A stretch of 64,000 bases of DNA, from assembly GCA_021200565.1 (NCBI GenBank), contig JAJQGJ010000019.1, forward strand, positions 62,001 through 126,000. The letters run 5' to 3'. The DNA is from Oscillospiraceae bacterium. Lineage in GTDB: Bacteria > Bacillota > Clostridia > Oscillospirales > Ruminococcaceae. A program made the translations under genes and the position numbers. Below the pieces are notes generated by a model. The model was not told the origin of the DNA. It did not search any database and saw only the letters and a list, made by a program, of their open reading frames with translations. This document shows, one piece after another, positions 26,421 to 35,012 of the stretch (positions within the stretch are counted from its first letter, which is position 1; each line of letters starts with the position of its first letter).

Positions 26421-27290
26421 TTATTCTGAGACGTTTTCTTCATCTTCAGTCACTTCGTCGTCAGAGCTGCTGTCAACCGGTATGCCGTAAACCTCTGCAG
26501 GATGCTCGCCATAGGTGGTGATATAAGCTCTTTCGATGACAATGTCGCTCGCCGGCTGATAGGTGTCTAAGGTTTCAACGTTCATCAGCTCTTCAAAAAC
26601 GTCCCAGCCGTCGTAGACCTGAGCGAAAATCGTGTACTTATTGGTGAAGTTCGGGATGCCGCCATATTCATAGTAAACGGAGCCCAATTCTTCACCATAG
26701 CTTCTCTTGAGTGCATCTTCGTCCATGTAAACGTCATCGATGTCGTTTATGAAGAAGAAGGTCGAGCCGGCGCAGTTCTTCTGGAAGGGCCACATTCCCG
26801 TTGTCCCGACGAATGACGCCATCGAGCCCTTGATAGACCACAGCTTGTCGGAAATCTCCGCCTGAAGCATAGTTTCGTCGGCGTTCTCTCCGCCATCGTT
26901 ATTCGGGTCTGGATCGAGTGTGCCTCCCAAAGCATAGGCCGAGTCGACAACTCCGCAGACATAGCTTCCGTCGTAATATCCCGACTCTACAAGCCCGGTG
27001 AAGTACTCATAATACTCGGGAGCCTCCTCGGGATATAGGACCGCCGAAATAGTTCCGATATTCGTCTCGAAGATAACAACCGGGTTGTCATCCTCCGGCT
27101 CCTCAAGCTGGATGAAATCTATATCATCCGGAATTCCCGATTGCCGGGCTCCTGCAAGCCAGATAAGAAGAACAAACACCAGTATTACTATGATTGCAAC
27201 CAGCGAAACTCTGAAATACTTCCGGAAAGCCGGGGAGTTGAGAGGGTTTTTCTTTTTAGGGTTTTCGTATTTTTCGTAATCGGATGCCAT
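26421..27290 (-). CDS. membrane-anchored cyclophilin-type peptidyl-prolyl isomerase
   Basis: A 289-residue protein with a short cytoplasmic stretch, one membrane helix (about 30-47, LVAIIVILVFVLLIWLAGA) and an outside cyclophilin domain from about 65. Recognisable blocks: VIFETNIGTISAVLYPEEAP, FQKNCAGSTFFFI, and NKYTIFAQVYDGWDVFEEL. The usual catalytic FHR block is not evident (SYVCGVVDSAYALGG in its place), so activity may be weak. The tail is acidic. Promoter candidate TTGACT-17-TAATAT upstream. Confidence 0.85.
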   Translation of the reverse strand: MASDYEKYENPKKKNPLNSPAFRKYFRVSLVAIIVILVFVLLIWLAGARQSGIPDDIDFIQLEEPEDDNPVVIFETNIGTISAVLYPEEAPEYYEYFTGLVESGYYDGSYVCGVVDSAYALGGTLDPDPNNDGGENADETMLQAEISDKLWSIKGSMASFVGTTGMWPFQKNCAGSTFFFINDIDDVYMDEDALKRSYGEELGSVYYEYGGIPNFTNKYTIFAQVYDGWDVFEELMNVETLDTYQPASDIVIERAYITTYGEHPAEVYGIPVDSSSDDEVTEDEENVSE

Positions 27291-27416
27291 TTATCTTTCC
27301 TTTCTCTGAGGGTAAATTTCTGAAAATATTCTAATAGAAATATTACCCCCAAAGAGCCCTAAAGTCAAGTGCCGATGATAAATTTTCATCAAACTTTGCG
27401 ATTGAAGATTGCAGGA

Positions 27417-28832
27417 TTATAATTTTTTAACGACAGTGCCTTGCCTGGTCTCCTCGACGGAATATCCGAGAGCTGTTATCTTCGCTCTCAGCTCATCAGC
27501 AAGTGCGAAGTTCTTCTCTTTTCTGGCAGCCTTTCTCTGCTCCAAAAGCTCAGTCACTTCCGCTGGGAGCTCTTCAGAAGGCGAATCGTTCTGAACCGAA
27601 AGCCTTTCAGCATGCTCTGTAAGTCCCAGGGAGAGAACCCTGTCAAAGTCTTTGATAAGCGCAAGCTTTGTCATATCATTCGTGTCAGCTTTTAAGACAT
27701 CATAAAGTGCCGTAACCGCAAGGGAAGTGTTAAGATCGTTGTCCATAGCGTCTGCAAACGATTTCTTGAGAGCACTGAAAGCAGCCTCATCAATCTCACC
27801 TGTAGCCTTGAGAAGAGCGGCGACCTTCTGAACAAGCTTCGAGTAAGCCGAAGCGGCGTTGTCTAAGTTAGGGTAGGAGAATACAAGAGCTCTTCTGTAG
27901 TGCGACTGCAGGCAGTAGAATCTATATACAATCGGGTCATAGCCCTTCTCCTCAAGAAGCGAAACGGTCAGGAATTCGCCTTTCGACTTCGACATCTTGC
28001 CGCCCTCGGTGTTTAAATGTCTGACGTGGAACCATTGCGGGCACCAAGGATGTCCTAAGTACGACTCTGACTGTGCAATTTCGTTTGTGTGGTGCGGAAA
28101 AGCGTTGTCAATTCCGCCGCAGTGGAGATCAAGGTATTCGCCGTTATTTTTCATGCTGATGCATGAGCACTCGATGTGCCAGCCGGGGTAGCCAACACCC
28201 CAGGGCGAATCCCACTTTAATTCCTGGTCTTCAAACTTCGACTTCGTGAACCATAAAGCAAAGTCGGTCTTGTTGCGCTTTGCGAGATCAGCCTCGACTC
28301 CCTCACGGACTCCGACTGCCAGGTCTTCCTCGTCAAAGTCGTTGAAAACATAGTATTTATCAAGCTTGGAGGTGTCGAAGTAGACGTTTCCTCCCGACTC
28401 ATAGGCATAGCCCTTATCGATAAGCACGCCGATTACACGAATAAATTCGTCGATGCAGGATGTAGCCGGAATGACGGTGTCGGGAACCTTTATGTTGAGC
28501 TTACGGCAGTCATTGAAGAAAGCATCGGTATAGAATTTTGCAATCTCCATGACAGTCTTGTGCTCACGCTTTGCGCCTTTGAGCATTTTGTCATCGCCGG
28601 TGTCGCCGTCGCTTGTCAAGTGCCCGACATCGGTGATGTTCATGACACGGTTCACCTTGTAGCCGGAATATGAGAGATACTTCTCAAGAACATCCTCCAT
28701 GATGTATGAGCGGAGGTTTCCGATGTGAGCATAGTGATAAACAGTCGGTCCGCAGGTGTACATCTCGACCTTTCCGGGCTCGTGCGTCACAAATTCATCT
28801 TTCGATCTCGTGAGAGAATTATACAGCTTCAT
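27417..28832 (-). CDS. cysS: cysteinyl-tRNA synthetase
   Basis: Class I synthetase, 471 residues, full length. The HIGH-type motif is YHYAHIGN (preceded by CGPTVYHYAH), zinc ligands CSCIS and H in GIDNAFPHH, and the KMSKS loop reads GGKMSKSKG. Its start overlaps the cysE stop by ATGA, the standard cysE-cysS arrangement, coupling cysteine synthesis and charging. Confidence 0.98.
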   Translation of the reverse strand: MKLYNSLTRSKDEFVTHEPGKVEMYTCGPTVYHYAHIGNLRSYIMEDVLEKYLSYSGYKVNRVMNITDVGHLTSDGDTGDDKMLKGAKREHKTVMEIAKFYTDAFFNDCRKLNIKVPDTVIPATSCIDEFIRVIGVLIDKGYAYESGGNVYFDTSKLDKYYVFNDFDEEDLAVGVREGVEADLAKRNKTDFALWFTKSKFEDQELKWDSPWGVGYPGWHIECSCISMKNNGEYLDLHCGGIDNAFPHHTNEIAQSESYLGHPWCPQWFHVRHLNTEGGKMSKSKGEFLTVSLLEEKGYDPIVYRFYCLQSHYRRALVFSYPNLDNAASAYSKLVQKVAALLKATGEIDEAAFSALKKSFADAMDNDLNTSLAVTALYDVLKADTNDMTKLALIKDFDRVLSLGLTEHAERLSVQNDSPSEELPAEVTELLEQRKAARKEKNFALADELRAKITALGYSVEETRQGTVVKKL

Positions 28833-29488
28833 TTTATAGTCTCCTGTTTCTTATATTCTTCGAGCTTGCCTTCAAGCTCGGTGATTCGCTCATTCTGCCT
28901 TGCAAATTCAGCCGCAACAGGGTCAGGAATGTGAACCTGATCAAGGTCCTGTGTGACCTTGACGCCGTTGCGCTTTGCAATCCTTGCCGGTGCGCCGACT
29001 GCCGTGCAGTTGTCGGGAATTTCGCTTAAGACGACTGCATTCGCCGCAACCTTGACATTGTCGCCAATCCTGAACGGTCCCAAAACTTTGGCTCCGCATC
29101 CAACCATGACGTTGTTGCCGAGTGTCGGGTGACGCTTGCCCTTGCTTCTGCCGTTGCCGCCCAAGGTCACCCCCTGGTAGAGCAGGCAGTCATCGCCGAT
29201 TTCGGTTGTCTCGCCGATAACGACTCCCGAACCGTGGTCGATAACAAGCCGTTTGCCGATAGTCGCACCAGGATGAATTTCGATTCCGGTGAGAAATCTT
29301 GCCAGAGTTGAGATAACCCTTGCCGAGAGATAGTATTTTTTCTTGTGGAGAACGTGGGCAATTCTATATGCCGTGATGGCGTGAAGACCGGATGAGGTGA
29401 GAAGAATTTCAAGAGTGCTCCTCGCCGCCGGGTCTCTGTCTTTGATCGCCTGAACGTCCTCCGATAAAGCTTTTAAGATATAGTGCAT
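28829..29488 (-). CDS. cysE: serine O-acetyltransferase
   Basis: First committed step of cysteine synthesis: acetylates serine. The start is ATG 29488 with GGAGTG; 219 residues. The left-handed beta-helix hexapeptide repeats run from about 65 to 150 (IEIHPGATIGKRLVIDHGSG, IGETTEIGDD, VTLGGNGRSKGKRHPTLG). The C-terminal helix after 180 is coiled-coil-like and Glu/Lys-rich. Transcribed with cysS from a promoter at 29621-29649 through a leader with an attenuator-like hairpin. Confidence 0.96.
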   Translation of the reverse strand: MHYILKALSEDVQAIKDRDPAARSTLEILLTSSGLHAITAYRIAHVLHKKKYYLSARVISTLARFLTGIEIHPGATIGKRLVIDHGSGVVIGETTEIGDDCLLYQGVTLGGNGRSKGKRHPTLGNNVMVGCGAKVLGPFRIGDNVKVAANAVVLSEIPDNCTAVGAPARIAKRNGVKVTQDLDQVHIPDPVAAEFARQNERITELEGKLEEYKKQETIK

Positions 29489-29501
29489 AAAATCACTCCG
29501 T

Positions 29502-29552
29502 ACATAAAATAAAACCGCCAACCGAATAGCATAACGCTAAACGGGAGGCGGT
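29502..29552 (-). promoter_or_regulatory. attenuator-like terminator hairpin in the cysE leader
   Basis: On the minus strand ACCGCC ... GGCGGT enclosing a GTTTAGC/GCTATT hairpin, followed by TTTATTTTATG, only about 13 bases before the cysE start. A terminator in the leader of a cysteine gene suggests attenuation, for example by a reduced T-box, but the AGGGTGG T-box core was not found. Confidence 0.5.
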
Positions 29553-29620
29553 GAAAATTGCGGTTTCACACAGGACCAAAAGTGTTGCTATTTCCGCTCA
29601 ACGCTTTATTTATCCTATGC

Positions 29621-29649
29621 AGTATATCACAGCTTTGTGATAATTGCAA
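29621..29649 (-). promoter_or_regulatory. promoter of cysE-cysS
   Basis: TTGCAA (29649-29644), 17-bp spacer, TATACT (29626-29621) on the minus strand, giving a leader of about 125 bases. Confidence 0.65.
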
Positions 29650-29656
29650 GCATTTT

Positions 29657-30286
29657 TTACTTAGTACCAAAAATTCTGTCGCCAGCGTCTCCAAGACCGG
29701 GAACGATATAGCAGTTCTCGTTGAGCTTTTCATCAAGGTTTCCACAGTATATCTCAACGTCCGGGTGAGCCTCAGAAAGCGCCTTCAATCCCTCAGGAGC
29801 AGCGATGATGGACATAAACTTGATGTGCTTGCCGCCTCTTTGCTTGATGAGATTGACAGCGTCGACAGCTGAGCCGCCGGTTGCGAGCATCGGATCGAGT
29901 ACAATTATGGTTCTTTCGCCGATGTTGTCGGGCAATTTACAGTAATATTCATGGGGAATGTGAGTAACCTCGTCACGATACATTCCGATGTGACCTACTT
30001 TAGCCGACGGAACGAGTGCCAGTATTCCACTGACCATTCCAAGACCTGCACGAAGAATCGGAACGATAGCCAGCTTCTTTCCGGAAACGACAGGTGCCAT
30101 AGTCTTGCAGATAGGCGTTTCAACCTCAATTTCCTCAAGTGGAAGGTCTCTTAAAGCTTCATAGCCCATGAGCATAGCGATCTCTTCGATGAGAGTTCTG
30201 AAATCCTTTGTGCCGGTTGCCTTGTCCCGGAGCAGGGTAATCTTATGCTTGATAAGCGGATGTTCGAAAATAGTTATATTTGCCAT
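29657..30286 (-). CDS. upp: uracil phosphoribosyltransferase
   Basis: Salvages uracil to UMP with PRPP. 209 residues, full length. The PRPP loop is [12 protein letters not shown], and the uracil-binding end is [30 protein letters not shown], where the C-terminal GDAGDR is diagnostic. Ribosome site GGAGAG. Single gene with its own promoter, divergent from the phosphoesterase gene. Confidence 0.97.
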   Translation of the reverse strand: MANITIFEHPLIKHKITLLRDKATGTKDFRTLIEEIAMLMGYEALRDLPLEEIEVETPICKTMAPVVSGKKLAIVPILRAGLGMVSGILALVPSAKVGHIGMYRDEVTHIPHEYYCKLPDNIGERTIIVLDPMLATGGSAVDAVNLIKQRGGKHIKFMSIIAAPEGLKALSEAHPDVEIYCGNLDEKLNENCYIVPGLGDAGDRIFGTK

Positions 30287-30319
30287 GGTATCTCTCCTCC
30301 ATGAGTTTTATTCGAGACT

Positions 30320-30399
30320 ATTGTAGCACTTTTTTTGAGAAAAGACAATACCGGCAAGGCAAAAATATCGTTGAAAAGTGGTGAAGTTTATGCTACAAT
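30320..30399. promoter_or_regulatory. divergent promoters of upp and the metallophosphoesterase gene
   Basis: Minus strand: TTGTCT (30348-30343), 17 bp, TACAAT (30325-30320). Plus strand: TTGAAA (30371-30376), 17 bp, TACAAT (30394-30399). Confidence 0.7.
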
Positions 30400-30429
30400 C
30401 GACTTAATATGAACTGACAGGAGATAAAT

Positions 30430-31290
30430 ATGCGCCGATCAAAATTAGCTTTTGCTCTGTCTGCCGTCACAATTCCCACGGCACTCGCTTATTTTTTATA
30501 TGAAAACAACCGCCTTACCGTCTCGGACTATATTTTTGAAAGCGAAAAAGTCCCCGAAAGCTTCGACGGCTTCAGAATAGCCCACATTTCAGATTTGCAC
30601 AACAAGTCTTTTGGAAAGAACAATAAAAGGCTTTTCGAACTGATTGCATTCGAAAGCCCTGATATAATCGTGATTTCCGGCGATCTTGTTGATTCAAGGC
30701 ATACCGATAAAGAAGTCGCACTTGATTTTCTGAGAGTGGCAAGTGAAATTGCGCCGACCTTCTACACCACCGGCAATCATGAAGACAGATTCCCGGAGGA
30801 TGAGATGGCTGAATTCTTAAGAGCCGCCGAAAAAGCCGGTGCCACAGTCCTCACCCACGACAGGGTTACACTCAGTATCGGAAATGATAAGATATATTTA
30901 TGCGGAATAGCCGACAAACTGAGAAGCTGCGAGAATCTCAAGAGCCTTATGAGCGGCACAGGCGACGCTTTCACTATCCTCATCTCCCACCGCCCACAGT
31001 TCGGAAGACTATATGGCAGATGCGGCGCAGACCTGACCTTCTCCGGTCACGCCCACGGCGGTCAGATGCGCTTGGGCTGCCTCAGCGTCATCTCTCCCGA
31101 CCAAGGCTTCTTCCCGAAATACACATCCGGCATCCACCACTTCGGCAAAAGCGCCACTGTCATCAGCCGAGGCTTAGGCAACAGCTTGATCCCAGTCAGA
31201 ATCAATAACCCGCCGGAATTAGTATTATGTAAGATAAAGTGCAAAAAGGCTCCCCTGCTAAGGGGAGCTGGCAGCCGTCAGGCTGACTGA
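30430..31290 (+). CDS. membrane-anchored metallophosphoesterase (YaeI-like)
   Basis: Calcineurin-type phosphoesterase with an N-terminal hydrophobic anchor. Metal-binding motifs in order: HISDLH (about residue 53), GDLVD (84), GNHED (116), and SHRPQF then GHAHGGQ near 190-215. This set matches the YaeI/YkuE group, some of which act on lipid or nucleotide phosphates. The last 13 residues (APLLRGAGSRQAD) are encoded by an intergenic palindromic repeat, so the original stop was probably lost when that repeat arrived. Confidence 0.87.
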   Translation: MRRSKLAFALSAVTIPTALAYFLYENNRLTVSDYIFESEKVPESFDGFRIAHISDLHNKSFGKNNKRLFELIAFESPDIIVISGDLVDSRHTDKEVALDFLRVASEIAPTFYTTGNHEDRFPEDEMAEFLRAAEKAGATVLTHDRVTLSIGNDKIYLCGIADKLRSCENLKSLMSGTGDAFTILISHRPQFGRLYGRCGADLTFSGHAHGGQMRLGCLSVISPDQGFFPKYTSGIHHFGKSATVISRGLGNSLIPVRINNPPELVLCKIKCKKAPLLRGAGSRQAD

Positions 31291-31342
31291 GAGGTTCTGA
31301 TTTCGGCGAAGCTGAAATCAGCGTTGCCCGCCGGTGGAGGGG
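31248..31342. repeat. palindromic repeat, CTCCCC/GGGGAG family, single arm
   Basis: GGCTCCCCTGCTAAGGGGAGC stem, then CAGCC-GTCAGGCTG and CTGATTTCGGCGAAGCTGAAATCAG hairpins. It encodes the end of the phosphoesterase and reaches the stop codon of the converging M23 gene. Related to the arms of the DUF559 element. Confidence 0.75.
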
Positions 31343-33079
31343 CTACCAATCCCTGACCTCATGATTGCTATATCCGCCCAACACATAGATAGGGTCAAAT
31401 CTGTCGTCATCATAGCGCATTTCGAAGTGGAGATGGTTGCCGGAGGCGGAGCCGGTCATGCCGACGTGCCCGATGACATCTCCTTTTTCAACAACGTCGC
31501 CCTCGCTGACGTCAATCGACGACATATGCCCATAGTAAGCCTCATAGCCATGACCGCAGTCAATTATTACAAGCTTTCCGTATGCGCCATAGGTGCCGGC
31601 GAATGTGACAGTTCCCGAGCAGGCGGCATAGATGTCTGTGCCGTAATCTGCGGCAATATCGATAGCTTTGTGGCTTGAGGAGTCCCATGAACGCCAGCCG
31701 TAGGTTGAGCTGACATAGCCGCCATCGCCTCCTACAGGCCAGCAGAATGTGCCGAGCAAATCTATAATACTCGTGTCATCAATGGTTTCATTCTCAGCTG
31801 TTCCGACCTGGAAGATTCTCGGAACCATTTCAATGATGGTGTAGCTTGAGGTTATAGTCCTGTCAGTCTCAACTCCGTCCGTTTCGGTGACGAGAGCTGT
31901 GACGTTTTCATATCCGTCAGAGCCAGACTGCCTCAGAATTTCGTTATATTCCTCCATGCTGCTGTCGTAGATGTATCTTGTCTCTCGTTCGACAACCTGG
32001 TTATAGACCTCATAGTGAGTTGTGACAACCGAGAGATTCGGCTCGGTGTAGTGATATGTGACAATATCTCCGGCAACGACTCCATCCGAAAGTGACGGAT
32101 TCTCATCCAAAAGCTCATCAGTGGTGTAGCCAAGGGAGCTTGCTATAGATGCAAGAGTGTCGCCATCCTCAATTATATAGTATGCCTCGACGGTGACACT
32201 TCCGTTGATGTAGGCAACTGCGATGTCCGAAAGGGTGAGGTTGTCTTCAATGTATCTGCCCTCGATGATTTCTACGTCGTCGGCAAAATCGGTTGAGACG
32301 GCGTTTGCAGTGTAGTATTCGGCGAGCTTCGCTTCGAGAGCCGCCTTGACCTTGAGCATTTCCTCCTCGTTGTAGACGCCGACCAAGGTGTCATTTATGT
32401 AGAAGCCATAGGCTTCAACGACGTTTACATCGGCGGATTCGAGCATCAGCTCCGAAAGGCTGTCAATATCGACTGTGTCGTCATCATCGCTTGAAACCTT
32501 GATTGTGAATGTCGGAGTCTGAATGACCGCTTCGTCGGAAGAAGTGTAGGTTATCTTGTCCTGAACCAGAGCCTGAGCCTCGCTGTAGTCAGCCTCGCTC
32601 GAAATAACTCCGAGATCACTGCCGTTATATTCGACAGAAACTGAATAGGTGATCGAGCTTGCATATCTCACAAGCGAGATGAAGAAAGCTATGCAGACAA
32701 CCGGCGCAGCATAGTTGAACAGCCACACCAGAGCTCTTCCGAGCCACCTGAAGAAGATCCCGACTGACGAAAGAACAACGCTTGCAGCGTGCTTCCAGCT
32801 GATTCTCTTTGCCTTGCGGAACTGGATTTTTGTGTGGTCAATCCGTCCGAATGCATGAGCAAACGGCGTCAGGACAAAGCACCATATATCGTAAAGCGGC
32901 TGCTTGAATTTTCTTGAAAGCCAACCGCCAATCCTGCGGAATATTGCCGAAAGGACAGTAAAGAGAAGCCCGAAAACGGCGGTCAGTATTCTTCTTATAA
33001 TATTCGCAACTGTGCGCCCGACAAACTCGAGGAAATTGAATATCGCCCAGAGTCCCGCCTTGATGTGTTCTATGAACAT
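31343..33079 (-). CDS. membrane-anchored M23 endopeptidase with G5 and LysM domains
   Basis: Peptidoglycan-remodelling metallopeptidase, 578 residues. An N-terminal cytoplasmic part of about 110 residues precedes one membrane segment (about 122-140). A LysM repeat is at about 305-350 (IIEDGDTLASIASSLG), a G5-like domain at 355-435, and the M23 domain at 455-575 with zinc ligands in HKAIDIAADYG and HLHFEMR. The long soluble cytoplasmic N-terminus is unusual and might link the enzyme to cytoskeletal or division proteins (inference). Ribosome site AGGGG. Confidence 0.92.
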   Translation of the reverse strand: MFIEHIKAGLWAIFNFLEFVGRTVANIIRRILTAVFGLLFTVLSAIFRRIGGWLSRKFKQPLYDIWCFVLTPFAHAFGRIDHTKIQFRKAKRISWKHAASVVLSSVGIFFRWLGRALVWLFNYAAPVVCIAFFISLVRYASSITYSVSVEYNGSDLGVISSEADYSEAQALVQDKITYTSSDEAVIQTPTFTIKVSSDDDDTVDIDSLSELMLESADVNVVEAYGFYINDTLVGVYNEEEMLKVKAALEAKLAEYYTANAVSTDFADDVEIIEGRYIEDNLTLSDIAVAYINGSVTVEAYYIIEDGDTLASIASSLGYTTDELLDENPSLSDGVVAGDIVTYHYTEPNLSVVTTHYEVYNQVVERETRYIYDSSMEEYNEILRQSGSDGYENVTALVTETDGVETDRTITSSYTIIEMVPRIFQVGTAENETIDDTSIIDLLGTFCWPVGGDGGYVSSTYGWRSWDSSSHKAIDIAADYGTDIYAACSGTVTFAGTYGAYGKLVIIDCGHGYEAYYGHMSSIDVSEGDVVEKGDVIGHVGMTGSASGNHLHFEMRYDDDRFDPIYVLGGYSNHEVRDW

Positions 33080-33220
33080 AGCCCCTCCTTTCCGAATAGT
33101 TACAAAAGGGTTACAAACTTGCTATTCTATTATAGCAGAGAAGATGAAAAAATCAACCGTAAATTTCTGGAGATACTGTGAAACCCGGATTTTTTGTTAA
33201 TGTTGCACAAGCGATGCGGC

Positions 33221-33250
33221 AAAAAATGCCTCCCCCGAAGGAGAGGCATT
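33221..33250 (-). terminator. intrinsic terminator after the sugar-binding lipoprotein gene
   Basis: AATGCCTC / GAGGCATT stem with TTTTTT on the minus strand; also has T's on the plus side, so it may work both ways. Confidence 0.8.
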
Positions 33251-33258
33251 CGAGTTTT

Positions 33259-34698
33259 TTACTCATTAAGACTGTAAGGATCATATGACGCTATCGTCTC
33301 GTTCAGTTGGTTGACGTAGTAGTCAATCTGCTCAGAGTAGGTTTCTTTCATTTGTGCCCATGTCGTTGGGTCTTCAGCTTCTCCGAAGCCTTCGAGCGCA
33401 GAAACTACGCTGTTAAGCTTGTCTCCGAGACCTTCATAGTAGGAAACTATGATGTGCGAGGTGTTTGCAAGTTCATAGCAATCGTCCCACATATCAAGCA
33501 TTTCTTCAGTCCAGAGGTATGTATTCTCGAGCTGGAGTCTGTCTATAGACACAACAGTCGGGTCGACAATTTTGAATCTCATGCAAGAAGCGAGGAGTGC
33601 CACTCCCTCCGGATTCTGTGCGCCCTGAACGAGAGCGTATGCAGAGCGGGAAGTCTCGATGTAATAGTTGCCGTCACCGTCATCATCTCTTGGAAGCGGA
33701 ACAAACATCAGCTCATCCATATCGCCCCAGACAGGTGTTATCGAGTCAACAGGACCAGTGAACATGTAAGAACCGCCGATATAGAAGAGGCAGAGCCCTT
33801 CCTTCATACCGCCGCCGTCAACACCGTTTCTTACCGACCAGTTGCGATCCCATACAGGATACTGGCAGTCATTCTTTGCAAGGTCGTACATCAGGCTTGC
33901 TGCACGCTCGATGGCGGGTGCATCTATGTTGGACTCAAATTGCATGGTCTCTGTGTTATAAACTACAACCAGTTCGCCACAGCAACGCATAATTGCTTCG
34001 CCATAGCCCCAGCCGTCAAGAGCGTATCTGTCCTCGTCGGCATCGGTGAAGTCAACACACATCTCATAGAATACATCCCATGTCCACCCATCATTATAAT
34101 AGAGCTCAGCAGGATCGTCGTAGCCATACTCACTGACAACTCTGCGATTGTAAGCGCAGACATTGCCGAATGTGGTATCAAAAACTATGCCGTAGTGCAA
34201 GCCGTTGATTGAATAATATTTGTCGGCGTAATCTTTCATACCTGCCCAGAGAGGATCATCGTAATCAAGATAGTCATCAACCGGCATGAAAACGCCTTTC
34301 ATACACATCATCGGGAAAATGCCATCCTGTCCCGGATAGAAGTCGGGAGAGTTTGAAGCTAAGACATAGTTTGCAATCTCGTCCATTCTTGTCGACCACG
34401 TAACCTCAACCCACTCGACCGTGCAGCCGTATTTCTCTTGGAAAGTCCAGTAGCCGGAATTGATTATTTCGTCTTCTGAATAGTTCTGGATGTCATCATA
34501 CCATGAGCACCACTTGACGGTGGTTCCTGCGGCTGAAGTCTCCGAAGCGTCGGGAAGTTTGATACCCGCTGCGGCAAGAATTGCTGTAGCGTCTTCACTG
34601 GAAAGAGTCAGCTTGACAACCTCTCTTGAAGAGCTTCCGCATCCTACCAAAGCAAAAATCATGACAGTCGCCAGAGCTAATGCAATTATTTTCTTCAT
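33259..34698 (-). CDS. extracellular solute-binding lipoprotein (sugar type), orphan
   Basis: A 479-residue family 1 binding protein. Start at ATG 34698 (ribosome site AGGGGGA) gives the lipobox ALVGCGSSS (Cys about 21); the longer frame is rejected. The substrate domain carries many aromatic residues (WCSWYDDIQNY, YNDGWTWDVFYEMC, GGSYMFTGP). No permease genes are adjacent, so it is an orphan receptor that may feed a transporter encoded elsewhere. Next to it, divergently, is a GH5 glucanase. Confidence 0.85.
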   Translation of the reverse strand: MKKIIALALATVMIFALVGCGSSSREVVKLTLSSEDATAILAAAGIKLPDASETSAAGTTVKWCSWYDDIQNYSEDEIINSGYWTFQEKYGCTVEWVEVTWSTRMDEIANYVLASNSPDFYPGQDGIFPMMCMKGVFMPVDDYLDYDDPLWAGMKDYADKYYSINGLHYGIVFDTTFGNVCAYNRRVVSEYGYDDPAELYYNDGWTWDVFYEMCVDFTDADEDRYALDGWGYGEAIMRCCGELVVVYNTETMQFESNIDAPAIERAASLMYDLAKNDCQYPVWDRNWSVRNGVDGGGMKEGLCLFYIGGSYMFTGPVDSITPVWGDMDELMFVPLPRDDDGDGNYYIETSRSAYALVQGAQNPEGVALLASCMRFKIVDPTVVSIDRLQLENTYLWTEEMLDMWDDCYELANTSHIIVSYYEGLGDKLNSVVSALEGFGEAEDPTTWAQMKETYSEQIDYYVNQLNETIASYDPYSLNE

Positions 34699-34731
34699 CT
34701 GAATTCCCCCTATTTGGATTTCATTTTTACC

Positions 34732-34760
34732 ATTATACACGATATAATTTAGGTTTTCAA
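34732..34760 (-). promoter_or_regulatory. promoter of the orphan binding-protein gene
   Basis: TTGAAA (34760-34755), 17 bp, TATAAT (34737-34732). The 34760-34948 interval between this and the GH5 promoter is AT-rich, with no other feature that I can identify. Confidence 0.75.
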
Positions 34761-34948
34761 TCGGCAGTATCGCCAAATATCCTGGTCGATTTTTGTGCAA
34801 TTCTGACAAGAATAGAACTATTTTTTATAATTATATAACACTGTTTCAGATAAATCAATGCAAATTTTCAGAATATCCGAATTTATTATCTGGAAATTTT
34901 TCTTCCGTGTAATTTTAATAAGTATAATTTTTTGAAACAAGATTATGC

Positions 34949-34978
34949 TTGACATGCAGGCGGCTGCAATGGTATAAT
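34949..34978 (+). promoter_or_regulatory. promoter of the GH5 gene
   Basis: TTGACA (34949-34954), 18-bp spacer containing the palindrome TGCAGGCGGCTGCA (34955-34968), TATAAT (34973-34978). The palindrome in the spacer could be an operator. Confidence 0.7.
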
Positions 34979-35012
34979 TCATTTATACTGAATCTTAAGG
35001 GGAGTACTTATA

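Noticed and set aside
29502-29649. T-box riboswitch for cysE-cysS
   Set aside because: The AGGGTGG-ACCGCG antiterminator core and a specifier loop could not be found; kept only as an attenuator-like hairpin.
33307-34212. Long plus-strand ORF of 301 codons opposite the sugar-binding lipoprotein gene
   Set aside because: No ribosome site and no recognisable domain; the minus-strand frame has a lipobox, promoter and terminator.
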